From the NCBI GenBank assembly GCA_026390245.1, contig JAPLGI010000071.1, positions 1 to 6,940 of the forward strand: a stretch of 6,940 bases of DNA, read 5' to 3'. This DNA comes from Caldisericota bacterium. GTDB taxonomy: Bacteria; Caldisericota; Caldisericia; Cryosericales; Cryosericaceae. Positions 6,814-6,940 of the stretch are shown here, in pieces (within the stretch, counting starts at the first letter, position 1; each line of letters begins with the position of its first letter). The position numbers were made by a program, and so were the translations under genes. Below the pieces are notes generated by a model. The model ran no database searches. It was not told the origin of the DNA and saw only the letters and a program-made list of their open reading frames with translations.

Positions 6814-6940
6814 ATGGCGAAAGAGAAGTTTGAGCGTAACAAGCCGCACGTCAACGTTGGAACCATCGGTCACGTGGACCATGGGAAGACGACGCTGACT
6901 GCTGCCATCACCAAGTGCCTCGCTACCCTGGGTCATACGA
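6814..6940 (+). CDS. tuf: Elongation factor Tu (3'-partial, N-terminal 42 residues)
   Basis: EF-Tu is the GTPase that delivers aminoacyl-tRNA to the ribosomal A site. Only 42 full codons are in the window before the right edge, with no stop. They begin [20 protein letters not shown] and continue into the P-loop [11 protein letters not shown] (19-29), which is diagnostic of EF-Tu and close to E. coli in sequence and numbering. The ATG is set by a good ribosome binding site. The position immediately after fusA is the standard str-operon order. The GTP-binding G2-G5 motifs and domains 2 and 3 fall outside the window, and whether a second tuf copy exists cannot be seen. Confidence 0.97.
   Translation, partial: MAKEKFERNKPHVNVGTIGHVDHGKTTLTAAITKCLATLGHT

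Noticed and set aside
6695..6898. 67-codon plus-strand frame across the fusA-tuf junction
   Set aside because: It overlaps the conserved ends of both real genes in another frame and resembles no known protein.

Overview
This window is a stretch of bacterial core chromosome, entirely on the plus strand. In order it holds the 3' nine-tenths of rpoC (RNA polymerase beta'), rpsL (ribosomal protein S12), rpsG (S7), fusA (elongation factor G) and the first 42 codons of tuf (EF-Tu). This is the classic rpoBC/str arrangement. Nothing on the minus strand looks like a gene. No tRNA, rRNA, mobile element or CRISPR array is visible, and no gap exceeds about 145 bases.

The sequence is moderately GC-rich by eye. 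It has ordinary bacterial Shine-Dalgarno sites and similar codon preference in every gene, so there is no sign of recent transfer. The beta' subunit lacks the large SI3 insertion that gammaproteobacteria carry inside the trigger loop. Instead it has a different insertion, about 130 residues, between the first and second cysteines of the C-terminal zinc site. No L7Ae-family gene lies between rpoC and rpsL, where many Firmicutes have one. Together with an EF-G whose switch I region resembles the mitochondrial EFG2 type, this points to a lineage outside the well-studied Proteobacteria and Firmicutes. I cannot name the phylum from the sequence alone.

Layout: 1-3667 rpoC, open at the left edge just after its N-terminal zinc ribbon; 3668-3810 a spacer with a good sigma70-type promoter wrapped in overlapping inverted repeats; 3811-4212 rpsL; 4212-4682 rpsG, sharing one base with rpsL; 4705-6795 fusA; 6814-6940 tuf, cut by the right edge. 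The genes link transcription to translation: the catalytic polymerase subunit, two 30S proteins at the decoding centre and the mRNA/E-site channel, and the two elongation GTPases. The promoter suggests the str genes can be transcribed independently of rpoBC, with possible read-through since no convincing terminator separates them.

I do not see a previously undescribed system. The points most worth a second look are the internally repetitive beta' insertion, the mixed character of the EF-G (including an NKYD G4 motif), and the promoter/hairpin arrangement ahead of rpsL.
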